From Tetrahymena elliotti 4EA (Eukaryota > Ciliophora > Oligohymenophorea > Hymenostomatida > Tetrahymenidae), in NCBI GenBank assembly GCA_000231825.2, contig JH720366.1, forward strand, positions 160,753 through 224,752: 64,000 bases of DNA, given 5' to 3'. The position numbers and the translations under genes were made by a program. The notes under the pieces were generated by a model. The model ran no database searches and was not told where the DNA came from. It saw only the letters and a program-made list of their open reading frames with translations. Each line of letters begins with the position of its first letter. Within the stretch, counting starts at the first letter, position 1. Positions 23,261 through 36,600 of the stretch are shown piece after piece.

Positions 23261-25439
23261 GAAATTACTTTTAATTATTAACACTTCTTAAATTCGATAT
23301 TTCAAACATAAACTTTATTCAAGCTTCTTTTTTTTTACTGGGCTCAAATACTTCCGCGGTTTTACTAGTCTAGAATACTTTAACAGCTCAAATAAATTAT
23401 ATAAGTTAAATTAGAAAACAGTAATAGAAATTAAAAAGTCAGATAAATGTTTTTCTTAAAATAAATATCAATTATAAATGTGTTAAAATCTCTATCTCTT
23501 GTTAAAAAAAATAAAAAATTCAATTTTCCTTTTCTTTTTGGAAAGATTCTCCTCTCTTTGATAAGCAAACAAACTAACTATTAGACAAATTATATCTAAT
23601 TATAAATAACCCAGAAAAATTTTGTAATTTAAAATACAAAATAGAGCCAAATAGATTGCACCAAGAAATTCATCATCTTAAACTTTAGATGACCATAAAA
23701 CATTAATATTAAAACTCAAATTTAAACTGCTTTTATAAAAGATTTAAATATCATCATTTTATATAGAAAAATCTCAAATGTAAAAATTGCTTATTTTATT
23801 TGTAAGAATTCTTTGATTATTATTATATTTTATTTTACAAAAGTAATCTATTTGGCTTAACTTCCTTAATCATTATCAATCAACTAAAACAAAAAGCATC
23901 TTAAAAATTACAATATCTTTTATATTGATTATTATATTCAATTAAATTACCTCACTATAATTTATTTATTTTTAGTTGCTTGAATCAGCTAATTTATACT
24001 TAGTGATCTTGTTTTCTTTTAATTATCAATATATTCTTTTAAATTAACAAAATAACTAATTGTTTGAACTCTAAGTAGCCTAAAAAGCCTATTCACAAAG
24101 AAAAAAGTAAAAATAATCAGAAAAATAAAAAGAAATTCCAACAATTATGATTCTCAAAAAAAGAATAATATCAATTACAAATTTAATTTTTAGCTCATAA
24201 AATTATTTTATCTTAATATAATTACAAAACTTATAAATAAGAGATTATACAAAAACTTTGGAGATATATTTAAATTTATTCGTATTGAAAAATATTAAAA
24301 TAACTTTAATTAAAACTTTTTCTAATTCTCATTTAATTTACCATGAAAATTTATGAGGTAGCTAGATTAAAGATTATATGAATAATAATAATAATTTATA
24401 ATTATCTTAATATATAACTATTAATAAGTGAGGTTAACTATTAATAAGATACTTTGATGCTTAGAGATACAATTAAATAATGTATAAATCTAAAAGACTT
24501 AACTCTGAATTTAGGTTAAATTATTTTTGTTTAATTTCAGAAAAAATATTTTATATTAATTTTTATTTAAAAGCAAACAAAAATTAAATTCTAAAAATAT
24601 ATCTATAATAATGGATGGAGTACATGGGTGTTCAAATTTAATAAATTTTACTTTAAAATTAAGGTATTATTATTTTTCAAAAATATTTGAATAAGTATTT
24701 TAACTAATTCAATTTTTATATAAAAATAAAGAAATATATTCCTAGATAAATAAGGAGCATAAATACGATCATGCTTATCAAATATGAAAAATTTGAAATT
24801 TTTAAAGTTGGATCGAAAGTAATTCTAATATTTTTCTTCAAAAACAAAAAAATAATTTTCTTTTTAATGTAGCAATAATTCTATTGATAATTAAGATGCA
24901 TGTGATATAATTATTGGAATATTAAAGTGTTAAAACTTAACAGACTTGACTTTAAGATATGAGTACATTTTTTTTTTAGTTTAAGATAATTCTACTTAAA
25001 TTCTTGGATTGATTAATTAATATTAAAATAATTAGCTTTAATGAACAAATTTTAGATGAAGGAATATAAAAAATAGTAATAAGTAGGGATATATAAAAGC
25101 TGAATTTGAGTATTTTGTATTCAACATGATATTGTTAGACAATTATATTTATTTTTTATTTAGCTTTTATAATAAAGGCTTAATCTATTTACAGAATTTC
25201 TCTTCAGTTATAACATAGCACCAGAATCTCTCTATCTTAAAATTAATAGCTGGATTAAGTTAGTACTCTTTTTTTACTCTTTCTTAAATAATTTTTTATT
25301 TTTTCATAGAATATTTTATTTAAAAATAGTAAAGAAAGCATCGAATAAAGTTTAATTACACTTGCAAATACAATTTAAGAATGGAAAAATATAACATTTT
25401 TAATGATATTGCTTTGGTAATAAATAATTACTTTTTGAT

Positions 25440-26640
25440 TTTTCAAATTAATAAAATAAAAAAGTCATACTCATGAAAAAAGATAAACCAAACATTTTAT
25501 AGAATTTATGATGAGCTTATTTGTATTTGATTTTAATTGATACACTAGAGGAATCTTGGACCATCTACAGTTTATTGAAATAATAAAAGATATCTTTACC
25601 CTGTTGTCAAATTTTAATTATCATAATCTTTTGTTAAATTTGATTCAATTCTGCTCAATGGTAATTTGTCATTCGCATCAGTATCTTGTTAAGGACTTAT
25701 TATCATTTTCTGTTTCCAAAATATATTGAAGTGATTCATATTTAATTATCATAGCAAAACTTTCTGATTCTAATCAAAAAAAAACACAAATTATCTTAAG
25801 AACTAATCACTAAATATTTTTTTTTTCTTCTGAAAGTTTAAGCTTTAAGTTCATAAAAGGCTTGTAGACTTCTATTTATTTTTCCTAATCTAAATTATAA
25901 TTCAAATTCACAAAAAAAACTATTTTTATTTAAATTCATTTTACTTTGGAGTAATTTCTGGATTACTTCTTAATGTTTATGTGAGAAAAAAAAACTTCTT
26001 ATCTAACAATTTATACTCTCACATTATGTTATAATTCTTAATCTTTTATAAATCTAAATTAAATAGCATTCAGCATTCATAAGGTATCCAAATTTATTAT
26101 TAAAAGTTGAAATAAAAAAGAAAATATCATATAAATAGAATAAAGTATTGTTTACTACTGCTCAAAATTTTAAGAAAATTGATTTTACAAGTATTAAGAA
26201 AATATGCTAATTTATGTTAAACTTTTCCTGCAATTAAATTCCCTTTTGCTGATAACTTCATCATTTGAGTAAAACTTTAAAGATAAAAATTGAATATTAT
26301 TAGTCTACATTATTTTTTTATCAATATTTATTGTTATTAATGAATATTATTAAAATATTGGCATTTTACTTTTTTTAACCTACCAATAAATTTTTAATTA
26401 GGTATAATTTAAAGGTTAATTAATATAGTGGTTGAAGCAAAAAAATTAGAAAGAATTTAGGTAAAGATTTATAATAAAATAATTCATGAGGTAGGTATAG
26501 AAGAATAGCAATCATATGATACTTTTGGGTCGATATCAGTTTTAAAACTTGTAAATATAGAATATTGAAAACAAACAAGCTTATGCAAAAGCCGAATAAA
26601 AAAAACAGTATTTCTAACATATCCATTATTATCCTACAAA
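25440..26640 (-). pseudogene. Possible fragments of a membrane-protein gene
   Basis: A minus-strand frame at 26626-26420 encodes two or three hydrophobic helices (MDMLEILFFLFGF and onward). Downstream on the same strand, near 25740-25440, a polar frame reads SFAMIIKYESLQYILETEND and then shifts into a second long open frame. The arrangement, membrane helices then a polar tail, resembles the ends of ciliate multi-pass surface proteins, but no conserved signature is present. The call is weak; chance open frames are possible. Confidence 0.2.
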
Positions 26641-27138
26641 AGAAATATAAAAAGTAGATATCGAAAATTATTTATAAAACTCTGAAAGATAATAGTTAAT
26701 TTTGTAATTATTTTTTTTAAATTTAATAAATAAAATGTCAACTTGAGCACCTCTCTATTTTATCTCTATGTTGTAAACTTAATTTTATACCAAAATTTTT
26801 TGTTAATTTTGATTCAAATCAACCTGACTATTTTGGGTAACTTGAGTTTATCACTCTTATTTCTACATTTCTTAATATTGGTAAGATTTTTAAAAATGTA
26901 CCTAAAGTTATTTTTATACACTCTTAAAAATTTTTATTTATTAAAAGTATAATTATTCCACTTAGGATTCAATTCTTAATTAATATTTATTGCTTCTAAT
27001 TATAAATCTCCTCATTCAGTATAAATACAACTTTGTTTTAAATTTCTTATACATTCTCACTTGTTGATAAATTAAAATTTTTTATAACACAAATTGCTTA
27101 TCTATTTGCATTTTCCTCTTCCATTTTAATATTTTAAT

Positions 27139-27219
27139 AATAGAATCTAAATTGTTTATTTGATGATATTTAATTTTAAAAATAGAATCTAAATTGTTTG
27201 TTTGATGATATATAATTTT
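27139..27219 (+). repeat. Direct tandem duplication, 42-bp period
   Basis: AATAGAATCTAAATTGTTT followed by ATTTGATGATATTTAATTTT at 27139-27177 recurs with two or three changes at 27181-27219. It lies in noncoding sequence downstream of the giant membrane-protein gene and has no evident function. Confidence 0.8.
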
Positions 27220-27677
27220 TATAATATATGCTTTCATTTTCCTCTTATTATTAGGAAAACTGATTGGTTAAAATAAGAACTCTTTTTAACCAAAAAAGTA
27301 TTCAAGTATTTCATTTTGGTACATACTATTGTTAGAGTCAACTAATTAAATGAAATATTTTATTCAAACTTTTAGAATTTAACAGATCTTGATTCCATAA
27401 AGCATAAAGGATACTTCAGTAAAATTACAAAAAAATATTCGTTACTTTAAGAAAAAAATCTGCATGTTTCTATTATATCAACATCAAAAAAAATTCAAAA
27501 TACAAACATATTTTTTATTAATGTTTTCATGTAATTTTATTTAGTATAATCTATTACATTCACTTAAAAGTTAATTGACTATATCATCATATTAATTTTG
27601 ATAAAGAGTTGATTCATTTTTAATATTTCAAAAATAATAATTTATTATTAGAATCCATTTCTTCCTTAAAAAATTTC

Positions 27678-30600
27678 TCAATGATTATCGTTTTGAGATA
27701 ACAAGCAATTGTATTATTAAGGTGATTGAATTTCAGAAAAAATTCCATTATTTTCACTTTAATTTTCAGATTAAAAGTGAGATATTTCTTGTGAATATTA
27801 TTAATTGCTTTTATCTATGAAATTATCTTCTTGTATATCCAAATTTTTTTAATCTAAATATTTCATAAATAAATTTTAAAATAAATGATTTTTTAATCAG
27901 AATAACTTACTTGTGGAATTATTTTTGGTTTTTCTTGTATAGTAATTCCATTTATCTCTCATATTTTTAAAAGAATCGTTTCTTTTTAACATATTTTACT
28001 TGTTTTTTATTGCTTGAAGTTAGAATTTGCTATTATAAAATTACTTTTATGAAGAAACTAGACCTTAAGCTCTTTATGTTTCACTTTATTGAGTTTAAAT
28101 TAACCTGAATTCTTGCATAGGATGAGAGTTTACATTTAAAACTGAGGTTTTTGATAAACTGAAATGCTATTACAAGGATTCTTAATCATAAATATTATAA
28201 TTTTTTAAAAAACTAGCTAACAATTTGATTTTTTTTTTCACTTCTTTCAGCTTTAACAAAGACTTCATTCTTAAATCACTTTAAATTTAAATATTTTCAA
28301 AGTATAAAGGATATCTTTGTTTTAATTAATAAATGAGTTTCTAAAGCATAGACCTTTTCTTCTGATCTTTAGGTATTTAAATAACACATATTCCTATTAT
28401 CAGTTAAACTATAAATTTTAGATTAGGGAGTATTAAGATTGATATCAAGATAATTCTTTGAATTTAATTAGATTCCTAAATATGAGACAATACAGATGTT
28501 ATGTTTAACGACAGAGAAGATATTAATGCTGAGGTCTACAATAACGTGTTAAAGTTTCTTATTATAAACGGTTTACATTTGAATGTTACATACATATAAA
28601 TTAATATCACCACGTTCATTAAGCAAACCTTAATATATGAAATTCATATTTTTTAAAAAAGCTAGAAATATTTTTAATTAAATTTACCTTTAAAAATTCA
28701 TTCTGTTAGAAAAGTATTGACACCAAAATCAGTACTGATTTAAAAACCAATTTTCCAAATTCCCAATAAAAGAATTTATCTTTATACCCAGCAAAAATAA
28801 ATGAATATTTATTTTCAATAAAAATTGACCAGTTATTTTTTATACCTTTTTTAATTTTATAGAATAGATGAAGAGGTATAATAACTACCCAAAAAATCAT
28901 TAGAATAAGAGTAAAGGAAAATATATAAGGCATGTGGTTTTATGGATCAAAACATCTGACAGTAATATCTAAATCTAAATACATTTTTCCTCCAATTGAA
29001 ATGCAATTCAAAGATCTACTTAATAGAGTAACAACCATTGGGAAAAAGTAGAGATAAATAAAAATCCATGCTGTTTTTATATACCTTAAAATGCTATTAC
29101 TTTTTTTCCATAATTTATAAACTATAGCTATTATTAGATAGAGAAGTATTAAGACTATAGGTAAGACTAATGACCATAAAAACTAATAAAACCATAATGG
29201 TTTTAAGTTAGGATACATAGAAAGGACACAATCAATAGATTTACTTGTAACGCTTAGTGAATTTCCAGTAAGCTAAATTGGTTGATTAAGATAGCTAGGT
29301 ATATTGATAGATAAATAACTAATTAACGAAAGTATTTAAAGATGATCTGTCAATATTTTTGATACAATTTAGGGTTTATCAGACTGAATTACTTTTCATA
29401 AACAAAATTACTTTATGTTAAATAAGATCTAAAAATTTAAAAATTACATGTTGAACCTAAATAGAGAAGACCTGATTTATTGACAAAGTAACCAACAAGT
29501 TTAGCTTACAGTTTGTTGATAATATTCTTTAAGAGAGTGAAAATGTAATAAAAAATGAGTAAAAATATTATTATATTTTATAATATCAATAGAATGAGAT
29601 TTTATTCACAGTTATAACATTTTCTATTGCTAAATAACTCTGAATAACTTCTACCCCATATTTCTCCATAAGTATCACACGTCTAACAAAGTGGCCCCTT
29701 GTACCCTTCTTTGCAATAGTTCTGAATTTAAAAAAAATAAATTTTAAAGATTAAATAAAATTTGGGTTAATCTGCAATTTATTTACACCTGTCACCTTAT
29801 ATATTTTATTTGCATAAGTCCTCTATTTCATTTTATTTGAGAAATTTAATTTAATATGCTTTTAATATTTTTATTGTGTTTATTTATTTTGAAATTTAAT
29901 GATACTTCTATTAATTTAAATTAATAAAAAAATATTTTCAAATCTTTATTTATCTTTTCCCTCAAAAATATTATTTTTTATTTTTTAAATACTATTTTGT
30001 ATTTTTCAATTTTTTAAATATCTTAACAAATAATCTAATGTAATTTATTTACACCTATTACCTAAAATATATTTCAGGGTTGGTGTATATAAATTACATT
30101 AGGTGGTAGGTGTAACCAAAATTTATTATGAATTGAATTTAGGTTTTGATTAAGTATCAAAACTTATAAAAATTGTAATCTATAAATTTAAAATTACTAA
30201 TGAAGTTGGAGACTCAGGTTGACAAGCTTCTGGATTATAATTACAAGAAATTATAAAATCTGTTTCATTATTTTCTCTCCAATAACCATTCTTTAAAAGT
30301 ATTGTTGAAGAATAGCATTTAAGGGCAGAATCAGGACAAACTGAACATTAGGGATCTTCCAAATTTAAAGAATATTTACCTTCAGGACAGTCTTCACAAA
30401 TTATAGAATTACTTTGCTCTTTAACAATTTGTCCTTATTAACATTCATCAAAATAAAATGTAATATTTTTATAGAGATAATTTTATTGAAGATATATGTT
30501 TCCTTTCGAGTCTTTAAGTTAAGGAAAGCTGTTAGAAATAATCTATATTGTAGTTTAACTCAAAGGTTTGTATGTAATTTAAGCATTTAGCTTTAATCCA

Positions 30601-33600
30601 TTATCTATAAATTACTTAGATTAAACTTCGCCTATACATTGGACTTGTATATTTTATAAATCCCATGATAAAGTGGAGCTTAATTAGTTTATCAAAATTT
30701 AAACATCACTACTAAAGGCGGTTATATTTAAGCCGATACTTGATAATTATAAAGGATTATTCTCTTCATCTAAAAACAAAATTTTTTGAAAACTAATTTC
30801 ATCACCACTTTTAAATTATCTGATTTATATGACTCCATTTGAATCTAATGATACCTTACTTTTACTTGATGTTAAAATATCAGCTATATCAATAAATATT
30901 CTTCTTAAAGATGACCCTAAGTTTTTTCCATAGAATTTTGCTATGTTGGCAGTAATAATATTGTTATTAGAAATACTTTAATTTAAATCTAAAATAAAAT
31001 CAGGAACAATTTATGAATAATATATTCCTCCACCTATTAAAGCTTCATTAGAAGTTATATTTGTATTTTATAAAATCAAATTAGAATTAACAAGATTAAT
31101 AGCTCCTCCTGTTGATAATTTTGCTGTGTTATTGTAAAATTTACTATTAAGGACTATTATACTTCCTACATTAATAGGATTGGAAACACTTATAGCACCT
31201 CCATTCTATTATAGGCACTAGTTAAACTCAAATAAAGTATTGTTTATCTTAACTTACATATTATTATTAAAGTATATGGATCCTCCATATCCAATAGAAT
31301 TTGTATTATTAGAAAATTCACTATCAGCTATTACTAAAGTAGAACTTGAACTTATCAGTAAAATTGAGGAAAAAGAAGAATTATTAAGGATATTATTTTT
31401 TACTTAAATTTAGTTAAGGAAAGCTTTATCTAAATTTAATAATTAAATTAAAGGATTCACTAAGTAAAATCCTACAAATTTACAAGATTAAATAATAGTA
31501 TTCCCATATTAGCCTTATTAATTAATGTAAAGAGAAGCTAATTTGTTATTATATGAATTTATGTTTGATATTTGGCTTTGGAAATAGTTAAATATTTATA
31601 TGAAAGCCTAATCATTTTTAAGCTATTCATTATTATTGCTTTAGGAATTTTGCAAATCGATTTGATTAATAATAATTTATTCTGCAATTATATAAAAACA
31701 GTTCATAGCAACTGTTAGATTGTTAACTTTAACATCAGATATCTCCAAATTCTATGTTTAAGAATTAAAATTTATGTCAGAAGAATCTGTCAAATTTATA
31801 TTTTATAAAGAATATTGTTTAGAGAGAACCTAAAATTTGTCTAATAATAGTGGTTATATAGATAAAAATTTAACCTAGCTAGAATACTTAATAATAACAC
31901 CTTTCACTTAAGTGGAAGTTGCTCCTTATATATTTAATATTGAAGATTAATAAATCTAAGAAATTTATATATTATTTATTAATATTTATTCTACTTCTAA
32001 TACTTAAATTACTTCCATATTATTGGATTCCATAATCTGAATATCAGATAATTCAATTTATTAGTTTTTAATTAAATCAAAAATTCTATAGCTACTGTAG
32101 TAGTTAGAAATTCTCACCTACTAAATAATTACCTTAGTATTATTTGTAACTGTAAATATTGCCTATTATGCTTATATATTTGTCAAATCTACTAATTATA
32201 AAACAACTAATTGACAATTATTTATGATTATTTGATTTAATCCTTAGTTTTAGTTATTAAATGTTATATTCTAAAGGATGACTTTATCAAAATTAGATAA
32301 TATCAGAGACTCTTAAATACTTAGAGTTATATTGTTCATTTAAAAGTTTTTCATAAATTTATTTTCGTTCAAGTTGATATCACTTAAAATAGTTAATTTC
32401 ATATTTTTCAAATAAAAATTTTAGATTTATGAAGGAATGTTTGCTTTATCCTCCCAACAAATATTTATATTTTGAGAATCAGATAAACTCACTAAATTAA
32501 TTTGATATTTTTGATCAATATTCTATTATTTAATTTGATTATAATCTATGCCTTAAATGCACTAACCATCTGTGTATTAAATTTAAATTAGTGAAAGCTT
32601 TAAATTAGAGCTTTATAGAGATTCTAAGCTTTAAGTTAAAGTAATATTGGTATATATACTTTCTAAAGATCTTACTTTTTGTTAGACATTAATAAAACAA
32701 GTTTAAGTTGATTATAAAGGGATAATAATATGTTATATATTGTCATAAGAGCTAAATAGTAATTCTAAATAGTTCAGTTAGTCCTCATCTTTATTAATTT
32801 TGGCAAATATAAGTTATTAGTAGCTTTTGTCTACATTATATATGATTTCATATCCTTCTTCTATCATTTTAATAACATAAAATTTTTTTTTCTAAATGAT
32901 TAAAAAGAAGTTATTGTATTTCATATTTACGAAATTTTCTACTTCATTAATTCCATGATTAATAATTGGGAATTACTATTTAAGACTTAACCCGTTATAT
33001 ATAATTATGTCATTAGGGCAGATTGAATATATGTAGTCAGAGTCAAATAAAATTTTTGCTTGTTTTAAACAAGCATTTTGTAATGTCACTACTAAAGTGA
33101 GAGAATAAGTAAATACTAATGTTTGGCCTTTATTGTCAACTAAAAATACTAATTTTCTAAAAGGATCATTTGAAAAATTAGTAATTTTAGTATCTTAAAT
33201 TTCATAAGTTTTAATAATTTGATTTGTTTTGATATTTGCTATTTATAAACTTATATTATTTTAATTCTTAATTATTAAGAATAAAAGTATTTCATTCTTT
33301 TCTTTAGGATCATTATTATTGAATCTTTCTTCTAAATCAAAGGGAACATCCCACCAATTTGTTAAATAATCATTAAAGGATTTACTTTAGAGTTTAAAAG
33401 TTGTCTAAATTAAACTTCCACTTGCAAAATTAATTTAATTTGTTTATTCTTAAATAAAATCATAAATTTAAATTTAGTTAGTATATGCAGTGATTATGTA
33501 ATTATTAAAAATCAGAGATTACTATATATCACCTGAAACAAAATTTGTTAAATTTTTTTCTTAAGGTTTTTCAGTATTTAATTCTATCTTGCTCAATTAA

Positions 33601-36600
33601 TTATTTTACTCATAAAATAAGAAAATTTGGTTACTAATTATGTCATAAAAATAATTATCTGGTGTTTTATTAAGGCTGATGTTTTAAATTAAAATAAGTT
33701 TTTGCTATTTTAAATCAAATTATATGATAATCAATTGTTGGTAGGAAATAAAAATAAATTTATTATCCTAAATTAGAATTAGTTATTAAAAGTATGGGTA
33801 TACATTATATTTAGAAGGTTCAATAAGTAAAGTATCAAGAAGCTAAGAATTATAGTAAAGGTTTAAAGAGTGATTTACAATACTTTAGATTAATTAATAT
33901 TTTTCATTGAGGTTTAAAATTTAAATTTTTTGGTATTGTAGCAAATTTGTTTCACTTGCATAAATTATTTCTGTTAAATCAAAACAAATTATGTGGGACT
34001 ATGTCTAAACATTTAATAATGATTATTAAGGGTAAATAAATATTTATTAAATATCTGTGTCTTAATATTATTGAAGAGAAATAGCTTCAATAAATTGCAT
34101 TTTGGGAAAGGAGAAAGTAAGAATGAACTGATTTGAATATAAGAATACTATATTCTTGCTTTCATCCATCTATATACCTTAATAGTTATGCTTATCAATA
34201 TTAAAAACTGTAATGTTCTAAGTAAGGTAGTTGCATAAATAGATTTATGGTGTGCTATCAACAACAATTAAACTTTTTTAATCTTAGTAAAAATAAACTG
34301 CATTTTTATTAAACTCACTTATAGTTTAGTATGTAAATAGCTATAAGCTTCCAGGAATATTCATAATATTGATTTGATTAAATGTCCCAGATGTGCCAAT
34401 CAAAATTTAATCATCAACATCATAAAATAGTTCAGTACTATTGACTCTGTAGTCAAATAAGAATTAATATTAGGTAAAATTTTAAAATAAAAACTATTAA
34501 GAATATTAGTCTAAAAAAGCTATCAATAATTAGTCTTTTTTTCTTACAATAGGAATCATCTTTAAAGGGTTTTTGTTTTATAAATTTGATATCTGTGTCT
34601 AATTTATTTAAAATTTAAAAATGTTAAAATTTGAATGGTAGGTTTCTGTTATAAATTAAGATAATTTAAAAAAAATATGAATGAATTTACAAGAAGATTT
34701 TTAGAAGGTTCTCCTGTCTCTAATTCAAAAACATTAATTAATGGGTAGTAGAGCACAATTATACTTTCTTAGCAATTAACATAATACTTAATCTCATTAA
34801 CTTAAGGTAAACTTACATTCAAATAGATCTAAGATTTTGTTTAGATCTATTTTTTTTAAAATTAATAAAAATTTCAATTAAAAAAAGTAATTTTACCTAA
34901 ATTATATAAATTTTCAGTTCATCAGTATTTGCAACAATTATTTTCTGATCAAAGCAATATGAATATTCCAAGATCTTTGAATTAAAAGTTGTTATTTGTT
35001 ACTATTTTTAACTCTCATCATATTAGTAAATAGAGTTATCTTTGATCCAAATAAAGGCTATTTTTTCCCAATCTATCATAGTTAATGTTAAATCAAACTG
35101 AAAATCCATATTGATTTATTTAATTTCATTTATTGCTTTTTTTGTGTCATAAATTATTAACTACGAATTAGACTTGTCATAAATAGCAATTTTATTATTT
35201 TTCAAATTATTATCTTAGATTTTTTAATCTGATGAAATGTTGATAACTTTAAATGGGCTATTAAATAAGTTTAAATGCCAAAAAACTCCTTTGTCAGAAG
35301 AAAAACAATGAATTTAATTATTCTCTTCAACAAAAAAATTTCCTATGTAATTGCAATTTTCTTCGAAAATCTTGATTTTTATCATATTACTGGTATCTAT
35401 TACGCTTTATGACTTTTTTATATACTATGTCTATTCATCTAAAGCATAGAAATCAAAGAAAAATTGTTTGTACAATTTTAACTCAGTTAATGCATTGATT
35501 GTGGAAAACTATTTTAATTTCAGATCAAATCTAAAAAAGTAATTCTAATCAAAGTAGAAAACATATCTGTCATTAAAGGTTAACTCTAATAATTAGCTAT
35601 TTAAATTTGGATAGTATATGTCTAAATTGAGTACTTTCTCTTCCGAAAGATCAAAAGAGTAGATGAAAATTGTATTTTGATAAAATATAAAAATTTCACC
35701 TGTTTCTTTGAAACTCAATTATCTGTTTGCTATGCTTGAAAAAGCAATTTTTGCTTTTTGGTTAATAAATTTTTGTTAACTTAAAGAGAATGTTTAACAA
35801 TCTGTATAGGAAATACTAAAATAATTTATTTCTGCAAAGTAAATATAAAAAAAATCATTAAAAGCTAATATAGGTCTTTAATTCGTAAATGTTAAAAAAT
35901 TTATTTCATTTTCATAACCGAAATTATATAATTGAGTTGCTTATAAAGTTGAGAGATCTAATGATAGCATTACAGTCTCATAAACATCGTTTATCGTTAT
36001 GTAAATTAAATAGTCATCATCTACAATGATAAATTTGTTTAAATAAAAGAAGATATCTGTTGGATTTTGAATGAGCTATTAACCAGTATCTAAGTTGTAA
36101 ATTTAAAGTTTGAATCTTAGTATTAATAAATTTCTCTTTTTAATATAATAATACTCCTCATAACGCCAAATATATGTGTAAGTATAAGATACAATTTTTT
36201 TCATTGTAGAAATTTAAATTATTGATTCTTAAACAGTGGATTGAATCATTTTTCTAATAAAGAAATAATTTTCCCCTATAATTTTAATTTCGTCAAAATT
36301 ATCTTCTATTTAAAGATCCATAAGTCTTGTATTTAATCTGGGATTTTTTTACATATTTAGTAATTAAAATTGAATCTTTTAAACTCCTATTACAGGACCT
36401 GCATATGTTTGTAATTCATCTTAAATAAAAAAATAATTTTTTTAAGATAAATCATTTAACTTAAACATTCTTTAGTATGGGCTTATAGTATTTTGATATT
36501 TAAAATAAACATAGAATGGCTTGAAGTTTAAGTTGGGAAATAAATATTTCATCAAAAATGTAGAATTTTTAAGATTAAATTAAATTCTAATTTACTGATA

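Larger units (their letters stand above)
22008..27677. other. 5.6-kb region without a solid gene
   Basis: No gene can be supported here. Weak signals are a GC-richer 150-bp stretch near 23105, a GATC-rich palindromic string at 22717-22757, and a tandem duplication at 27139-27219. There is also a hydrophobic minus-strand frame at 26420-26626 and a polar minus-strand frame at about 25440-25740. Frames are interrupted by TGA and the composition is A+T-rich throughout. It may include degraded exons of membrane-protein relatives and the 3' flank of the giant gene that ends at 27678. Confidence 0.45.

Noticed and set aside
26743..26952. Plus-strand Leu-rich hydrophobic frame
   Set aside because: Low-complexity A+T-rich sequence gives Leu/Phe/Ile codons by composition; no splice context or conserved motif.
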